Below are positions 1 through 10,527 of a DNA stretch of 64,000 nt, piece after piece. Made by a program: the position numbers and the translations under genes. Source of the DNA: Pseudoalteromonas nigrifaciens. GTDB lineage: Bacteria; Pseudomonadota; Gammaproteobacteria; Enterobacterales; Alteromonadaceae. The notes under the pieces were generated by a model. It saw only the letters and a program-made list of their open reading frames with translations, was not told the origin of the DNA and searched no databases. The stretch's first letter is position 1, and each line of letters begins with the position of its first letter. The DNA lies in the NCBI RefSeq assembly GCF_002221505.1, contig NZ_CP011036.1, forward strand, positions 2,480,001-2,544,000, written 5' to 3'.

Positions 1-1038
1 ACAATTGGCTATACTGAAATAATTTACAAAGCCGCGCACCACTGGATTGAGTCTTTTTATTACTTCAATTAAGTTCATGCCACTATTTCGCTTTGTTAAT
101 CGTTTAACTCTTTGTTTAAAGCCTTTGAGTTTTGTGGCTTGGATACGCGTCCAATTACTGCCTATCTCCACTCCCAAAAATTTTACGCCTTCACTACTAT
201 GCGCTATGTGCGTTTTCTTTTCGTTGACTGTTAACTTTAAGCCTTTTTCGAGTATCTGAGTCGCTACTGTGAGTGCATTCTTGGCTGCTTTTTCTGTGCA
301 GCATAAGATCAATATGTCGTCGGCGTACCTCACTATTCTGTGATTTCGCTTTTTCATTTCTTGATCAAATGCATCTAGGTAGATATTCGCCAACAGTGGA
401 CTGATAACACCACCTTGTGGACTTCCTAGCTCACTCGCTTCCCAATTATTGCCTATCATTACTCCGCTTTTTAAAAACTGTTTGAGCAGTTTTAAGATGC
501 TACCGTCTGTCACTTTGCTTTTGACGCTGCTTATGATCAAGTCGTGATCGAGTAGGTCAAAACACTTCGACAGATCCATATCAACCACCCACTCACGGTG
601 ATATTTACGAATAAATACCGTGGCTTTGCTGATGGCGTCATGACAACTTCGTTTCGGCCTGTACCCATAACTTGATGGGTGAAAGTCGATGTCGAAGAGC
701 GGTTGGAGAATGTTCAATAGTGTTTGTTGTACTATGCGGTCGCGAACTGTTGGAATTCCCAGCAGTCTCACACCACCATCATCTTTCGGTATTTCTATCC
801 GTTTGACTGGCTGTGCGCGATACTGCTTGCTTTGCAGTTCACCTTGCAGTTGTTTCAAGTTTTCTTCTAAATTCAAGGCGAACGCGGCTATGGACTGCCT
901 ATCTATTCCGGCCGCTCCTTTCGCTGCTTTCACTTTTTTGAATCCCTTGTACAGGTTATTAATATCTAATAATTGCCCATACAAGCTGTAGTAAACTGTC
1001 ATCAATTGCCTTTGCTTACGGTATGTCTGTCGTTTCAC
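1..1038 (-). CDS. ltrA: Group II intron reverse transcriptase/maturase, copy 1, partial
   Basis: The reading frame is open from a GTG at 1036-1038 to the window edge and gives residues 1-346 of the 436-residue protein fully present in copy 2. It contains the reverse transcriptase core with YADD at residues 238-241 and the start of the maturase (X) domain. The protein would bind its own intron RNA, help splicing and copy the intron into target DNA. The C-terminal ~90 residues are missing only because the window starts here. The GTG start was chosen because the nearby ATG two bases upstream is in another frame and runs at once into a stop. Confidence 0.9.
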   Translation of the reverse strand, partial: MKRQTYRKQRQLMTVYYSLYGQLLDINNLYKGFKKVKAAKGAAGIDRQSIAAFALNLEENLKQLQGELQSKQYRAQPVKRIEIPKDDGGVRLLGIPTVRDRIVQQTLLNILQPLFDIDFHPSSYGYRPKRSCHDAISKATVFIRKYHREWVVDMDLSKCFDLLDHDLIISSVKSKVTDGSILKLLKQFLKSGVMIGNNWEASELGSPQGGVISPLLANIYLDAFDQEMKKRNHRIVRYADDILILCCTEKAAKNALTVATQILEKGLKLTVNEKKTHIAHSSEGVKFLGVEIGSNWTRIQATKLKGFKQRVKRLTKRNSGMNLIEVIKRLNPVVRGFVNYFSIANC

Positions 1039-1737
1039 ATTGATGTATAGTGGTGTTCTTCATGAGGACATTAGGTGTGCTAGCCGAATGGCAATCTGCC
1101 TAAGTGGTCGCTCATTACTCCCATGCTCGGCCTTCAGTTCTCAGCGTCCACATTCCTGCTTAGCCGTCATCTCTTGCCTATTTCCGTCGAAATACATGTG
1201 AGCCTATACGTCGATACTCCTGATTTTCATACACTTAAAGAATACTTCCCCCCTTCGCAATCAATTAAAACTTTTGATTAAAATTGACCCTATCAAACAT
1301 TCTGTTGATAGTCGGCTTGGTTTTGTCCTCCACACCATTACTGGCTTTCATCGGCCTAGCCTTACTCACTACTACGGGTTCATCTGCCACCTCACACCGA
1401 CGTTAAACCTTGGGTTTCCCCTTGAGTTTAGGCCACTTATTTACACTAAGTTTAGATGCCAGGCTTCCCCAGTTACTGCACTGGCTCCCTGTTAGAAATC
1501 CCACCCTCAAGCACAGTATTGGTCTGACTAAGTATAGGGCGTTGCGCTATTTTGCACGCTGACCCACCAATACTGCCGAAACAGGTTACGGTTAGTTGTG
1601 TACCTCTAACTTCTTATGGCTTCCTTCAGACCCCACCGTTGGCCAGTGACGCCCTTGCCATTCAGATTATCTTCCCCTTAGTCAGGGTAATAAGGCATCT
1701 TTCAGCCTATCGGGTTTGCCAGCTTCGCTGGGCAAAC
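1..1737 (-). mobile_element. Group II (IIC-like) intron, copy 1, cut by window start
   Basis: This block matches 12528-14264 at a constant offset of 12527, with identical translations in every frame compared. It carries the 5' part of a group II intron on the minus strand. The intron's first bases (minus strand) read GTTTGCCC, close to the GUGYG-type start of bacterial introns. They directly follow the T-tract of the clpX terminator. Insertion just behind a Rho-independent terminator stem is the known habit of class C group II introns. About 700 nt of presumed ribozyme domains precede the reverse transcriptase. The 3' end (rest of the RT, domains V and VI) lies left of base 1. The boundary at 1737 is inferred from where the two copies diverge. 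Confidence 0.88.
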
Positions 1738-1740
1738 AAA

Positions 1741-1764
1741 AAAAGGAGCCTTAGGCTCCTTTTT
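1741..1764 (-). terminator. clpX Rho-independent terminator, intron target
   Basis: A perfect hairpin (AAAAGGAGCC, loop TTA, GGCTCCTTTT) follows the clpX stop codon on the minus strand. Its T-run abuts the first base of intron copy 1. The terminator stem is intact, so clpX transcripts should still end before the intron. Confidence 0.88.
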
Positions 1765-1783
1765 AAATCAAATAGCTTAAAAA

Positions 1784-3067
1784 CTACTCAGATGCTGCTT
1801 TATCTTGATTATTATTTTCATAAATCAAAATTGGGTCTGATTCACCTTTAATTACGGTTTCATCTATAACCACTTTGCTTACATTATCCATAGAAGGTAG
1901 CTCATACATAGTATCAAGTAATACACCTTCAACGATTGAACGCAAACCACGAGCACCTGTTTTACGCTCCATTGCTTTGTGGGCAATTGCAGCTAAGGCA
2001 TCATCGCGAAACTCAAGCTCAACATCTTCCATACCAAACAATACTGAAAACTGTTTAGTAATGGCGTTTTTAGGCTCACTTAAAATTTGTATTAGTGCAG
2101 CTTCATCAAGTTCAGTTAATGTAGCAACTACCGGTAAACGGCCGATAAACTCAGGGATCAAGCCGTACTTAACTAAATCCTCTGGCTCTACGTCTTTAAA
2201 TGTATCACTTAAAGAACGGCTCGCTGCAGACTCTTTAACATCAACACCAAAACCAATACCGGTATTTTTATGGCTACGTTGCTCAATCACTTTATCAAGA
2301 CCTGAGAATGCGCCACCACAAATAAACAAGATTTTAGACGTATCTACTTGTAAAAACTCTTGCTGTGGGTGCTTACGGCCACCTTGTGGTGGAACCGAAG
2401 CTATGGTGCCTTCTATCAGTTTAAGTAGTGCTTGTTGCACGCCTTCGCCTGATACATCACGCGTAATTGACGGGTTGTCTGATTTACGAGAAATTTTATC
2501 AATTTCATCTATGTAAACAATACCACGTTGTGCTTTTTCTACATCGTAATCGCATTTTTGTAACAGCTTTTGAATGATGTTTTCAACATCTTCACCCACA
2601 TAACCCGCTTCGGTTAATGTGGTTGCATCGGCCATAGTAAACGGCACATCTAATAAGCGTGCTAACGTTTCTGCTAGTAATGTTTTACCACTACCTGTAG
2701 GACCAATTAATAAGATATTACTTTTACTTAGTTCAATATCTTGCTTAGTCGACTGATTACGTAGGCGTTTGTAATGGTTGTATACCGCTACAGACAATAC
2801 TTTTTTAGCATGGTCTTGGCCAATAACATAGTCGTCTAAGTGTTTACGAATTTCTTTTGGTACAGGTAGTTTGTCAGAGGCATCGTGCTTAGGCGCAATG
2901 TCTTTTATTTCTTCTCTGATAATATCGTTACACAACTCTACACATTCATCACAAACATATACTGAAGGGCCTGCAATTAATTTGCGTACTTCATGTTGGC
3001 TTTTGCCGCAAAAAGAACAGTATAACAATTTACTACTTTTGTCGCCGTCTGTAGGAGTGTCAGACAT
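1784..3067 (-). CDS. clpX: ATP-dependent Clp protease ATP-binding subunit ClpX
   Basis: The 427-residue AAA+ unfoldase recognises tagged substrates, including tmRNA-tagged peptides, and threads them into ClpP in the cytoplasm. The N-terminal zinc-binding domain has four cysteines at residues 17, 20, 39 and 42. Walker A GPTGSGKT is at 122-129, the pore loop GYVGED at 155-160 and Walker B VYIDEID at 184-190. The IGF loop that docks on ClpP is at 271-273. Length matches the family (about 424). It is the last gene of a tig-clpP-clpX run, with 132 bp between clpP and clpX. ssrA, whose product tags ClpX substrates, is in the same window. Confidence 0.98.
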   Translation of the reverse strand: MSDTPTDGDKSSKLLYCSFCGKSQHEVRKLIAGPSVYVCDECVELCNDIIREEIKDIAPKHDASDKLPVPKEIRKHLDDYVIGQDHAKKVLSVAVYNHYKRLRNQSTKQDIELSKSNILLIGPTGSGKTLLAETLARLLDVPFTMADATTLTEAGYVGEDVENIIQKLLQKCDYDVEKAQRGIVYIDEIDKISRKSDNPSITRDVSGEGVQQALLKLIEGTIASVPPQGGRKHPQQEFLQVDTSKILFICGGAFSGLDKVIEQRSHKNTGIGFGVDVKESAASRSLSDTFKDVEPEDLVKYGLIPEFIGRLPVVATLTELDEAALIQILSEPKNAITKQFSVLFGMEDVELEFRDDALAAIAHKAMERKTGARGLRSIVEGVLLDTMYELPSMDNVSKVVIDETVIKGESDPILIYENNNQDKAASE

Positions 3068-3170
3068 TCAGCTACCTCATTTTATACGTTGGCCACCAAA
3101 TTGGTCGATGGCTATTTCAATACGTTTTAACTATACCAAAATTTAATTTTTTCGCATAGTAACTCAAAGT

Positions 3171-3193
3171 GGCAAACAGCCTAGCTGTTTGCC
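3171..3193 (-). terminator. Hairpin between clpP and clpX
   Basis: A perfect 10-bp stem (GGCAAACAGC / GCTGTTTGCC, loop CTA) lies just behind the clpP stop on the minus strand. The following T-run is weak, so it may only partly terminate clpP transcripts or act as an RNA-stabilising hairpin before clpX. Confidence 0.6.
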
Positions 3194-3199
3194 AAACGC

Positions 3200-3817
3200 T
3201 TACTTGCTAGCGCGATTTTTAAATACTGAGTCTACAATGCCGTAATCTACAGCTTGATCAGCACTCATAAAGTTATCACGATCAGTGTCTTTAGAAATCA
3301 CGTCTAATGGTTGGCCTGTATGCTCAGCCATTAAGCGGTTTAGCTTGTCTTTAATAGACAGGATTTCTTTGGCATGTATTTCAAAGTCAGATGCTTGACC
3401 TTGGAAACCACCTAATGGTTGGTGGATCATTACGCGCGAGTTCGGTAGACAAAAACGTTTGCCCTTTGCCCCAGCGGTAAGTAAAAAAGCACCCATGCTA
3501 GCAGCTTGACCTACACAAATTGTACTTACATCTGGTTTAATGAAGTTCATTGTGTCGTAAATTGCCATACCCGCAGTAACCGAACCACCTGGTGAGTTTA
3601 TATATAAAAAGATATCTTTATCTGGGTTTTCTGATTCTAAGAACAACATTTGCGCTAAAATCAGGTTTGCCATGTTGTCTTCAACAGGACCCGTTAAAAA
3701 GATAATACGCTCTTTTAATAATCTCGAATAAATGTCATACGAGCGCTCGCCTTTAGGTGTTTGTTCAACAACCATAGGGACCAATGCGTTTAGGGGATCT
3801 GTAATACCAATATTCAT
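3200..3817 (-). CDS. clpP: ATP-dependent Clp protease proteolytic subunit ClpP
   Basis: This 205-residue serine peptidase forms the double-heptamer chamber used by ClpX and ClpA. The catalytic triad is visible as Ser107 (in AASMGAF), His132 (in MIHQPLGG) and Asp181 (in TDRDNFM). The spacing from Ser to Asp (74 residues) equals that of the E. coli enzyme. The oxyanion-loop glycines of INSPGGSV are at about 73-80. A short N-terminal propeptide, normally autocleaved, precedes the mature part. It lies between tig and clpX in the usual order. Confidence 0.98.
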   Translation of the reverse strand: MNIGITDPLNALVPMVVEQTPKGERSYDIYSRLLKERIIFLTGPVEDNMANLILAQMLFLESENPDKDIFLYINSPGGSVTAGMAIYDTMNFIKPDVSTICVGQAASMGAFLLTAGAKGKRFCLPNSRVMIHQPLGGFQGQASDFEIHAKEILSIKDKLNRLMAEHTGQPLDVISKDTDRDNFMSADQAVDYGIVDSVFKNRASK

Positions 3818-3903
3818 ACTTATTTAATTCCTTATGCGCTTATACTTGTCCTTATTAAAGAAAAGCATAGTTATCATTTTTCGCAAATTAAGAACCACAA
3901 ACT

Positions 3904-3949
3904 AAAATGGCCCGAGCACACTGCATAAACAGAGTAACACGAGCCATTT
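3904..3949 (-). terminator. Possible imperfect terminator downstream of tig
   Basis: The arms AAATGGCCCG and CGAGCCATTT can pair across an interrupted 25-base middle, and minus-strand T residues follow. The stem is imperfect, so partial readthrough from tig into clpP is plausible. Confidence 0.4.
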
Positions 3950-3981
3950 AATCGTTAGCGAGCACTTAAGTCAATGACTTA

Positions 3982-5286
3982 TTAAGCACCTTGCTGTGGA
4001 TTCATGATGTCGTCAAATGCTGTTTCAACGTCAGTCACAGTTGCTTTAGCTAAGATAGCCTCAACAGCTTGCTCTTCCATTGCTACATTACGCATTTGCT
4101 GCATAAGTTGATCATTCGCTTTGTAGTATTCTACTACTTCAGTTGGATCTTCGTATGCAGAAGCTACCGTTGCGATTAATGCTTCAACTTTAGCGTCGTC
4201 AACTTTAATCTCGTTAGCTTTAATCACTTCACCTAATAAAAGGCCAGTTTTAACACGTGTTACTGCTTGCTCATGGAACAATTCAGCAGGAAGCTCAGGC
4301 ATGTTTTGCGCATCGCCACCAAAACGTTGAGCAGCTTGCTGACGTAATGCGTCAACTTCTTGATCAACTAGTGCTTTAGGCACTTCAATTTCGTTGTTCG
4401 CTAAAAGACCTTTAATAGCTTGATCTTTAACGTTAGCTTTAACCGCTTGGTCTAGCTCACGTGTCATGTTCTTTTTAACTTCAACTTTAAGCGCGTCAAC
4501 ACCACCTTCGGTAACACCGAATTTAGTTGCAAATTCTTCGCTTAATTCAGGTAACTCTTGCGCTTCAACTTTTTTCACTGTGATAGTGAATTGAGCCGCT
4601 TTACCTTTTAAGTTTTCAGCATGGTAATCATCAGGGAAAGTTACATCAGCAATTGCTTCTTCGCCTGCTTTTTTACCTACGATATTATCTTCAAAACCTG
4701 GGATCATACGACCTTGGCCAAGTTCTAATGGGAAGTCTTCAGCTTTGCCGCCTTCAAATACTTCACCGTCGATAGTACCTACAAAATCAACCGTTACACG
4801 GTCGTTTTCGCCAGCAGCTGTATCAACTTCAGCCCAATCTGCGTGTTGCTTACGAAGTGTTTCTAGCATGTTAGCTAAATCTTCGTCAGTTACTGTTACG
4901 GCTGGTTTTTCAACTGTAATTTTGTCTAAACCTTGAACTTCAACTTCAGGGTAAACTTCAAACGTAGCCGAAAACTCTAAATCTTTACCAGCTTCAAGTG
5001 CTTTTGGAGCAAATGTTGGTGCGCCAGCTGGGTTAATTTTTTCTGAAACAATTGCTTCATAGAAATTACGTTGCATTACTTCGCCAGCAACTTCTTGACG
5101 AACTGCTGGTCCAAAACGCTTGTTAATTACTGATGCTGGAACTTTACCAGCACGGAAGCCATCAATACGCTGCGTTTTTGACAGTTGTTGTAAGCGTTTT
5201 TTTACTTCATTCTCAACGTTCTCTGCAGGAACGGTGATGGTCAGACGGCGCTCAAGGCCTTGGGTCGTCTCAACAGAAACTTGCAT
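3982..5286 (-). CDS. tig: Trigger factor
   Basis: This is a ribosome-associated chaperone with peptidyl-prolyl isomerase activity that meets nascent chains at the exit tunnel. The 434-residue length is normal. The ribosome-binding loop GFRAGKVP is near residues 44-51, followed by the FKBP-type isomerase domain (about 155-245) and a long helical C-terminal substrate-binding domain rich in Q, E and A. It is the first gene of the tig-clpP-clpX group. Confidence 0.97.
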
Positions 5287-5739
5287 GATTTACCTCAATC
5301 TTCAATTTTGGCGACTGTTCGCCTTCTTTACACACAAAGTCATCTTTAGGAGTCTTGATAAAATTTAAACCTTTGTGGCTTAAAAACATTCGTCGCTACC
5401 ACCAGATACCATTGCTGCTCTGCCCTGCGGGCACTATATTAAAATAATAGACGCGGCATTATAACGTAATATTGATGATAGTCGAGTGTAGGAAACAATT
5501 TTTTGAAGCACAATTGTGTTATTAGTAATCAAGCGAATAAAAAACAGGCTAATTTAGCAGCTAATCAAAAGTATAAAGTTATAGTTTATAAGTTCTAAAA
5601 TAGTTTATTAGTGAGTTTTTATTATTTATTTTCGAATATTAACAATCTCTGCTTTAACAAAGTGCTCGATAATACTGATTTTGAAGTGAGTAGTGCGTGT
5701 AATATCAAAACCATTTTCATTTATTGTTAATAAAGAAAA
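5287..5739. other. Intergenic region upstream of tig and downstream of the tRNA cluster
   Basis: No gene is supported in these ~450 bases. They should hold the tig promoter. A short perfect hairpin (TGCCC/GGGCA) lies near 5420-5432. Next to the last tRNA gene, an inverted repeat CCATTTTC/GAAAATGG (about 5711-5742) overlaps the tRNA CCA end on the minus strand and could end the tRNA transcript. Confidence 0.5.
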
Positions 5740-5816
5740 TGGTCGGCGATGCAGGATTTGAACCTGCGACCCCTTGGACCCAAACCAAGTGCGCTACCAA
5801 ACTGCGCTAATCGCCG
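5740..5816 (-). tRNA. tRNA-Pro (anticodon TGG), copy 1
   Basis: The 77-nt cloverleaf on the minus strand has acceptor stem CGGCGAT/ATCGCCG and encoded CCA. Its anticodon loop TTTGGGT gives TGG. The sequence is identical to the copies at 5881 and 6265. Confidence 0.96.
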
Positions 5817-5880
5817 ATATATTTTTTATACTTAACTTTTGAATACTTAAACTTTGTATTTAAGACCATTTATAAGAAAA

Positions 5881-5957
5881 TGGTCGGCGATGCAGGATTT
5901 GAACCTGCGACCCCTTGGACCCAAACCAAGTGCGCTACCAAACTGCGCTAATCGCCG
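5881..5957 (-). tRNA. tRNA-Pro (anticodon TGG), copy 2
   Basis: This 77-nt gene is identical to the flanking Pro copies, with encoded CCA and anticodon TGG. The short flank before it (GAAAATGG on plus) also repeats that of copy 1, which points to a tandem duplication. Confidence 0.96.
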
Positions 5958-5972
5958 ATACTCTTTGTAAAT

Positions 5973-6049
5973 TGGGGTGACTGATGGGGCTCGAACCCAC
6001 GACAACCGGAATCACAATCCGGGGCTCTACCAACTGAGCTACAATCACC
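5973..6049 (-). tRNA. tRNA-His (anticodon GTG)
   Basis: The minus-strand cloverleaf has anticodon loop TTGTGAT, giving GTG, and encoded CCA. The extra 5' G pairing with the discriminator C, typical of bacterial tRNA-His, is present in the GGTGATT/AGTCACC acceptor stem. Confidence 0.95.
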
Positions 6050-6071
6050 ACGGTATTTACTTGTTTTCAAA

Positions 6072-6148
<77 letters not shown>

Positions 6149-6264
6149 ATCGAAAACTTCATAGTTTACCAATAAGCTAATTACGTAAGTACAATGGCTT
6201 TGTGCAAATGTACTATTGCATTAATACCCAAATAATATCCACTTAGCTTAATTACTTAAGAAAG

Positions 6265-6341
6265 TGGTCGGCGATGCAGGATTTGAACCTGCGACCCCTT
6301 GGACCCAAACCAAGTGCGCTACCAAACTGCGCTAATCGCCG
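6265..6341 (-). tRNA. tRNA-Pro (anticodon TGG), copy 3
   Basis: This is the first gene of the minus-strand tRNA run and is identical in sequence to the other two Pro copies, with encoded CCA. Confidence 0.96.
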
Positions 6342-6377
6342 ATGCTTATAATTGTTAGCGAGTGACCTCGTTGACAA

Positions 6378-6414
6378 CGGGGTGCATAATAGTGATTTGG
6401 CTGGGTTAGGTCAA
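6378..6414 (-). promoter_or_regulatory. Sigma70 promoter of the tRNA cluster with GC-rich discriminator
   Basis: On the minus strand TTGACC (6409-6414), a 17-base spacer and TATTAT (6386-6391) form a near-consensus promoter. The following discriminator GCACCCCG (6378-6385) is GC-rich, the pattern known for stable-RNA promoters under stringent (ppGpp) control. The rest of the gap up to folD at 6687 is AT-rich and shows no gene; it should carry the folD promoter. Confidence 0.8.
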
Positions 6415-6686
6415 ACGTTTTTTTAAGAAAATAATTCAATTGCTCACTTTTAGTTCATAATAGCCAGAATAACCTAATAGCCGGCTGAAATTTAGACTAT
6501 TTTGTATAATCAAATACGCTATTAGCTAAAAGCAACTTGGCGCTTTAGTGCTTTTCTGCGAAAATAGTAAACATATTAAAAATGGATTTAATAAAGTAAG
6601 TATTTCTTTATTACATTACCCCTATTTTTTGTATATCCATTTTAAGTATCTGTATCAAGTTAATTAACCCTAATTAAAGGTCACCC

Positions 6687-7541
6687 ATGACGGCAAACAT
6701 CATTGATGGTAAAGCAATAGCAAAACAAGTACGTAGCGCAGTTGCACAACGCGTTTCAGAGCGAGTAGCACAAAACCTTCGTGCGCCCGGTCTTGCAGTA
6801 GTGCTTGTAGGACTCGACCCTGCGAGTCAGGTTTATGTTGGCTCAAAACGTAAAGCCTGTGAAGAAGTTGGTTTTATCTCTAAATCTTTTGATTTACCAG
6901 CAAATACCACTGAGCAAACACTATTAGAGTTAATTGATGAATTAAACAACGATCAAGAAATTGACGGTATTTTAGTACAACTCCCTTTACCTGAAGGTCT
7001 TGATGTAGAAAAGATTCTTGAACGTATTACTCCGCATAAAGATGTAGATGGTTTTCATCCTTACAATATAGGCCGACTAGCCCAACGTATGCCAGCCCTT
7101 CGTCCTTGTACACCAAAAGGTATTATTACCTTACTTGACTCAACGGGTGTGCGTTATAAAGGATTGCATGCTGTGGTTGTAGGTGCATCTAATATTGTAG
7201 GGCGTCCTATGGCACTAGAGCTATTGTTAGCTGGTTGCACTACCACTGTTTGTCATAAATTTACACAAGACTTAGAAACCCATGTTCGTCGGGCCGATTT
7301 ATTAGTGGTTGCAGTTGGTAAACCTGAATTTATTCCTGGTGACTGGGTTAAAGAAGGTGCGATTGTTATTGATGTAGGTATTAACCGCTTAGATAGCGGT
7401 AAGTTAGTGGGTGATGTTGAATATAGTGTTGCTGAGCAAAAAGCTGACTTTATTACCCCTGTACCTGGTGGTGTAGGCCCTATGACAGTGGCAAGCTTGA
7501 TTGAAAACACCCTCGAAGCGTGTGAAAAATATCATAGCTAA
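6687..7541 (+). CDS. folD: Bifunctional methylene-tetrahydrofolate dehydrogenase/cyclohydrolase FolD
   Basis: The enzyme interconverts 5,10-methylene-THF and 10-formyl-THF in the cytoplasm, feeding purine and formyl-methionine synthesis. The 284-residue length fits. The catalytic lysine region [14 protein letters not shown] lies at about 50-63, the motif LVQLPLP near 97-103, and the NAD(P)-binding turn [11 protein letters not shown] near 165-175. PGGVGPMT near the C-terminus is the second family signature. It sits alone, ended by a strong hairpin. purF and folC, other one-carbon and purine genes, are nearby but separately transcribed. Confidence 0.98.
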   Translation: MTANIIDGKAIAKQVRSAVAQRVSERVAQNLRAPGLAVVLVGLDPASQVYVGSKRKACEEVGFISKSFDLPANTTEQTLLELIDELNNDQEIDGILVQLPLPEGLDVEKILERITPHKDVDGFHPYNIGRLAQRMPALRPCTPKGIITLLDSTGVRYKGLHAVVVGASNIVGRPMALELLLAGCTTTVCHKFTQDLETHVRRADLLVVAVGKPEFIPGDWVKEGAIVIDVGINRLDSGKLVGDVEYSVAEQKADFITPVPGGVGPMTVASLIENTLEACEKYHS

Positions 7542-7555
7542 GCGCTAACAGAATC

Positions 7556-7588
7556 AAAAAAGGGTTGCCAAGTGGCAACCCTTTTTAA
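7556..7588 (+). terminator. folD terminator (bidirectional)
   Basis: A strong perfect stem (AAAAAGGGTTGCCA / TGGCAACCCTTTTT, loop AG) follows folD. It can also serve cysS transcripts arriving from the other strand. Confidence 0.9.
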
Positions 7589-7629
7589 TGCAACTAATAA
7601 AGTTAGTTATTATTTTTGAAATAAACCAA

Positions 7630-9009
7630 TTACGCTTTACGCCAAGTGGTTTTACCGGCTGAATCTTCTAGTATTACGCCTAACGCACTAAGTGCATCGC
7701 GCGCTTCATCAGCAGCAGCCCAGTTTTTACTAGCACGCGCATCGTTACGCTTAACTATTAGCGCTTCAATTTGTGCTACTTCATCATCGTCTTGCCCACC
7801 TTGTAAAAAGGCTTCTGGGTCCTGCTGAGCAACACCTAGCACTTCGCTTATGCTACCTAGTATAAATGCTAACTGCCCTGCTTGCTGGCTATCAATATCT
7901 TTTACGCGGTTTAGCTCTTTAGCTAGCTCAAACAACACAGGTAATGCTTCTGGTGTATTAAAGTCATCATCCATCGCCTTTCTAAACTTAATAACATACT
8001 CGTTGTCATCAAGCTCACACGCTACCGGTTCAACCCCACGAAGTGCTGTATAAATACGTTCAAGTGATGAGCGAGCTTGATCTAAATTTTCTTGCGAATA
8101 ATTTAGCTGGCTGCGGTAATGGCCCGAGATTAAAAAGTAACGTACCGATTCTGCATCGTACTGTTTTAACACTTCACGCACAGTAAAAAAGTTATCTAAC
8201 GATTTAGACATTTTTTCTTTATTTACTTGCACCATACCCGTGTGGATCCAAGTATTTACATACTTGCCATTATTTGCACAGCACGATTGTGCAATTTCGT
8301 TTTCGTGATGCGGAAACTGTAAGTCAGAACCCCCACCATGAATATCAAAATGCTCACCCAAATGCTTTGAGCTCATAGCAGAACATTCAATATGCCAACC
8401 TGGACGCCCTTCGCCCCATGGCGATGACCATGATGGCTCACCCGCTTTGGCTTTTTTCCACAATACAAAATCAAGCGGATCGTCTTTATCCTGAGCAACC
8501 TCAACACGCGATCCTGATTGCAGCATGGTTAAATCTTGCTGCGATAATGCGCCGTACTGCTCAAAGGTAGAAACATCAAACAATACATCGCCATCGGCAG
8601 CAACATAAGCATGGCCTTTGGTAATTAAGCGCTCAACCATTTCAATAATTTCATCCATGTGCGCAGTTACTGTTGGTTCAACATCGGGGCGTAACATGTT
8701 TAAACTATCAAAATCTTCATGCATGGCTTTCGTCATGCGCACAGTTAAGTCGTTTATTGACTCGCCATTTTCGTTAGCGCGTTTAATTATTTTGTCATCA
8801 ACATCGGTAATATTACGCACATATTTTAAATCATAACCAATATGGCGAAGGTAGCGAACAATCACATCGAAGCCAACAAAGGTACGCGCATGCCCAATAT
8901 GACAGTAATCATAAATGGTGATACCACACACATACATGTCGATTTTGCCTTCGACCATTGGTTTAAATTGCTCTTTTTGTCGCGTTAGTGTGTTGTATAT
9001 ATTAACCAT
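7630..9009 (-). CDS. cysS: Cysteinyl-tRNA synthetase
   Basis: This class I aminoacyl-tRNA synthetase charges tRNA-Cys. The HIGH motif is at residues 37-40 and KMSKS at 266-270. Zinc ligands expected for the family are Cys28, Cys209 and the H/E residues around 234-238 (PHHENE). The 459-residue length is normal. It is divergent from ppiB, sharing a 155-bp promoter region; cysS-ppiB adjacency is common in gammaproteobacteria. Confidence 0.98.
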   Translation of the reverse strand: MVNIYNTLTRQKEQFKPMVEGKIDMYVCGITIYDYCHIGHARTFVGFDVIVRYLRHIGYDLKYVRNITDVDDKIIKRANENGESINDLTVRMTKAMHEDFDSLNMLRPDVEPTVTAHMDEIIEMVERLITKGHAYVAADGDVLFDVSTFEQYGALSQQDLTMLQSGSRVEVAQDKDDPLDFVLWKKAKAGEPSWSSPWGEGRPGWHIECSAMSSKHLGEHFDIHGGGSDLQFPHHENEIAQSCCANNGKYVNTWIHTGMVQVNKEKMSKSLDNFFTVREVLKQYDAESVRYFLISGHYRSQLNYSQENLDQARSSLERIYTALRGVEPVACELDDNEYVIKFRKAMDDDFNTPEALPVLFELAKELNRVKDIDSQQAGQLAFILGSISEVLGVAQQDPEAFLQGGQDDDEVAQIEALIVKRNDARASKNWAAADEARDALSALGVILEDSAGKTTWRKA

Positions 9010-9164
9010 TTACTTTGAGTCCTTGACTATTAACTTGAACAGCTATGTTACCACTTGAAAAGCCCCTGCTCTAGCGCTTTATAACAAAGCAAACATCTAC
9101 TTTGTTAATCTTAGCTAACTGAGATAAAATAGCGCGACTATTTAAACCAGATACAGGAAACCTC

Positions 9165-9656
9165 ATGGTTGTTCTACACACTAATTTTGGTGACATCACC
9201 ATTAAAATGTTTGATCAAGAAGCTCCAAACACAGTTAAAAACTTTTTAGAGTATGCAAATGCTGGCTTTTTCAACGGCACTATCTTTCATCGTGTAATCG
9301 ATGGTTTTATGGTTCAAGGCGGTGGTTTTATCCCTGGTATGGATCAAAAAGAAGTAAATGATCCAATTAAAAATGAAGCTAACAATGGCCTATCAAATAA
9401 AGTAGGTACTTTAGCAATGGCACGTACGCCTGATCCTCATTCAGCTACAGCGCAATTTTTCATTAACGTTAACGACAACGATTTTTTAAACCACAGCAGC
9501 GAAACGTCGCAAGGCTGGGGTTACTGTGTATTTGCTGAAGTTGTTGAAGGCATGGACATAGTTAATAAAATTAAAGGCGTAGCAACTGGTAGCAACGGCT
9601 TTCATCAAGACGTACCACTTGAAGATGTAATTATCGAAAGCGTTACTGTTAACTAA
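9165..9656 (+). CDS. ppiB: Peptidyl-prolyl cis-trans isomerase B (cyclophilin)
   Basis: This 163-residue cytoplasmic cyclophilin has no signal peptide and starts [13 protein letters not shown]. The cyclophilin active-site stretch [13 protein letters not shown] (about 45-57) and ATAQFFINV (about 98-106) are intact. It assists protein folding. The spacing and the following hairpin suggest it is transcribed as a single gene before lpxH, which may have its own promoter or receive readthrough. Confidence 0.97.
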   Translation: MVVLHTNFGDITIKMFDQEAPNTVKNFLEYANAGFFNGTIFHRVIDGFMVQGGGFIPGMDQKEVNDPIKNEANNGLSNKVGTLAMARTPDPHSATAQFFINVNDNDFLNHSSETSQGWGYCVFAEVVEGMDIVNKIKGVATGSNGFHQDVPLEDVIIESVTVN

Positions 9657-9685
9657 TAGCGTTTACTCACATTATGTGAGTATAT

Positions 9686-9743
9686 AAGCGGGTATTAATA
9701 TAAATTAAGTTTAAATATTTACTTAATTTATATAAGCCCGCTT
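9686..9743 (+). terminator. Long hairpin after ppiB
   Basis: AAGCGGG and CCCGCTT close a long, AT-rich, nearly continuous stem (TATAAATTAAGT / ACTTAATTTATA) followed by a T-run. A smaller hairpin CTCAC/GTGAG (9666-9680) precedes it. Confidence 0.75.
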
Positions 9744-9768
9744 TTATTTTATCTAAAAAGACTCATCT

Positions 9769-10509
9769 ATGACTCGCAAAACTTATTTTATTGCCGATTT
9801 ACATCTAAGTGAAAACCGCCCTGATATTAGCGCGGCATTTTTTAGCTTTTTAAATACGCACATACTTAATCAAGATGTAGATGCACTGTACATTTTAGGT
9901 GATTTTTTTGAAGTATGGGTTGGCGACGATTACATTACAACGCTGAGCGCTAATGTAGCAAAGCATTTAAAAGCAGTCAGTGATGGCGGTACACCGGTTT
10001 ATTTTATTCATGGTAATCGCGACTTTATTATGCGCGACAAGTATGCCGCAATGGCAGGCATGACCTTACTTGATGAGCAAACCGTAATAGATTTATACGG
10101 TACACCAACGGTTATTTTACATGGCGATGAAATGTGTACTCAAGATATAGAGTACCAAAAGTTTCGTCGTAAAAGCCGCGGGTGGTGGTGGCCAAAACTA
10201 ATGTTGGCTATGCCACTATGGTATCGTAAAAAAATAGCCCGTAATGCACGTGAAAAAAGTAAACTTAGCCAAGCCAATAAACCCCTTGAAATACTCGATG
10301 TGATTGATGACGCCGTACTCGCTACTTTTGCTAAGCACCAGGTCACTAATATGATCCACGGTCATACTCATCGCCCTAATGTGCATACTTACACAGTAAA
10401 CCAAGAAACTTTAACGCGTACGGTTTTAGGTGACTGGTACACCCAAGGCTCATATTTAGTGGTTACACCACAGGCTCAAAAGTTAATTAGCACTCCTTTT
10501 AAGGCGTAA
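9769..10509 (+). CDS. lpxH: UDP-2,3-diacylglucosamine hydrolase
   Basis: LpxH cleaves UDP-2,3-diacylglucosamine to lipid X and UMP on the cytoplasmic face of the inner membrane, a step of lipid A synthesis. Calcineurin-type metal motifs are all present: D10-L-H12, GDFFEVW with Asp45, GNRDF (82-86) and a C-terminal HGHTHRP. At 246 residues it is of usual length. It converges with miaE, with 18 bp between the stops. Confidence 0.97.
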   Translation: MTRKTYFIADLHLSENRPDISAAFFSFLNTHILNQDVDALYILGDFFEVWVGDDYITTLSANVAKHLKAVSDGGTPVYFIHGNRDFIMRDKYAAMAGMTLLDEQTVIDLYGTPTVILHGDEMCTQDIEYQKFRRKSRGWWWPKLMLAMPLWYRKKIARNAREKSKLSQANKPLEILDVIDDAVLATFAKHQVTNMIHGHTHRPNVHTYTVNQETLTRTVLGDWYTQGSYLVVTPQAQKLISTPFKA

Positions 10510-10527
10510 AATGAGTGCTACAAAAGG

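Noticed and set aside
1274..1851. Plus-strand frames in the intron 5' region (also at 13801-14300)
   Set aside because: They lie antisense to the folded ribozyme part of the intron, start in the same place in both copies only because the DNA is identical, and show no family features.
1875..2516. 213-codon plus-strand frame opposite clpX
   Set aside because: Serine-rich shadow of a well-supported clpX frame.
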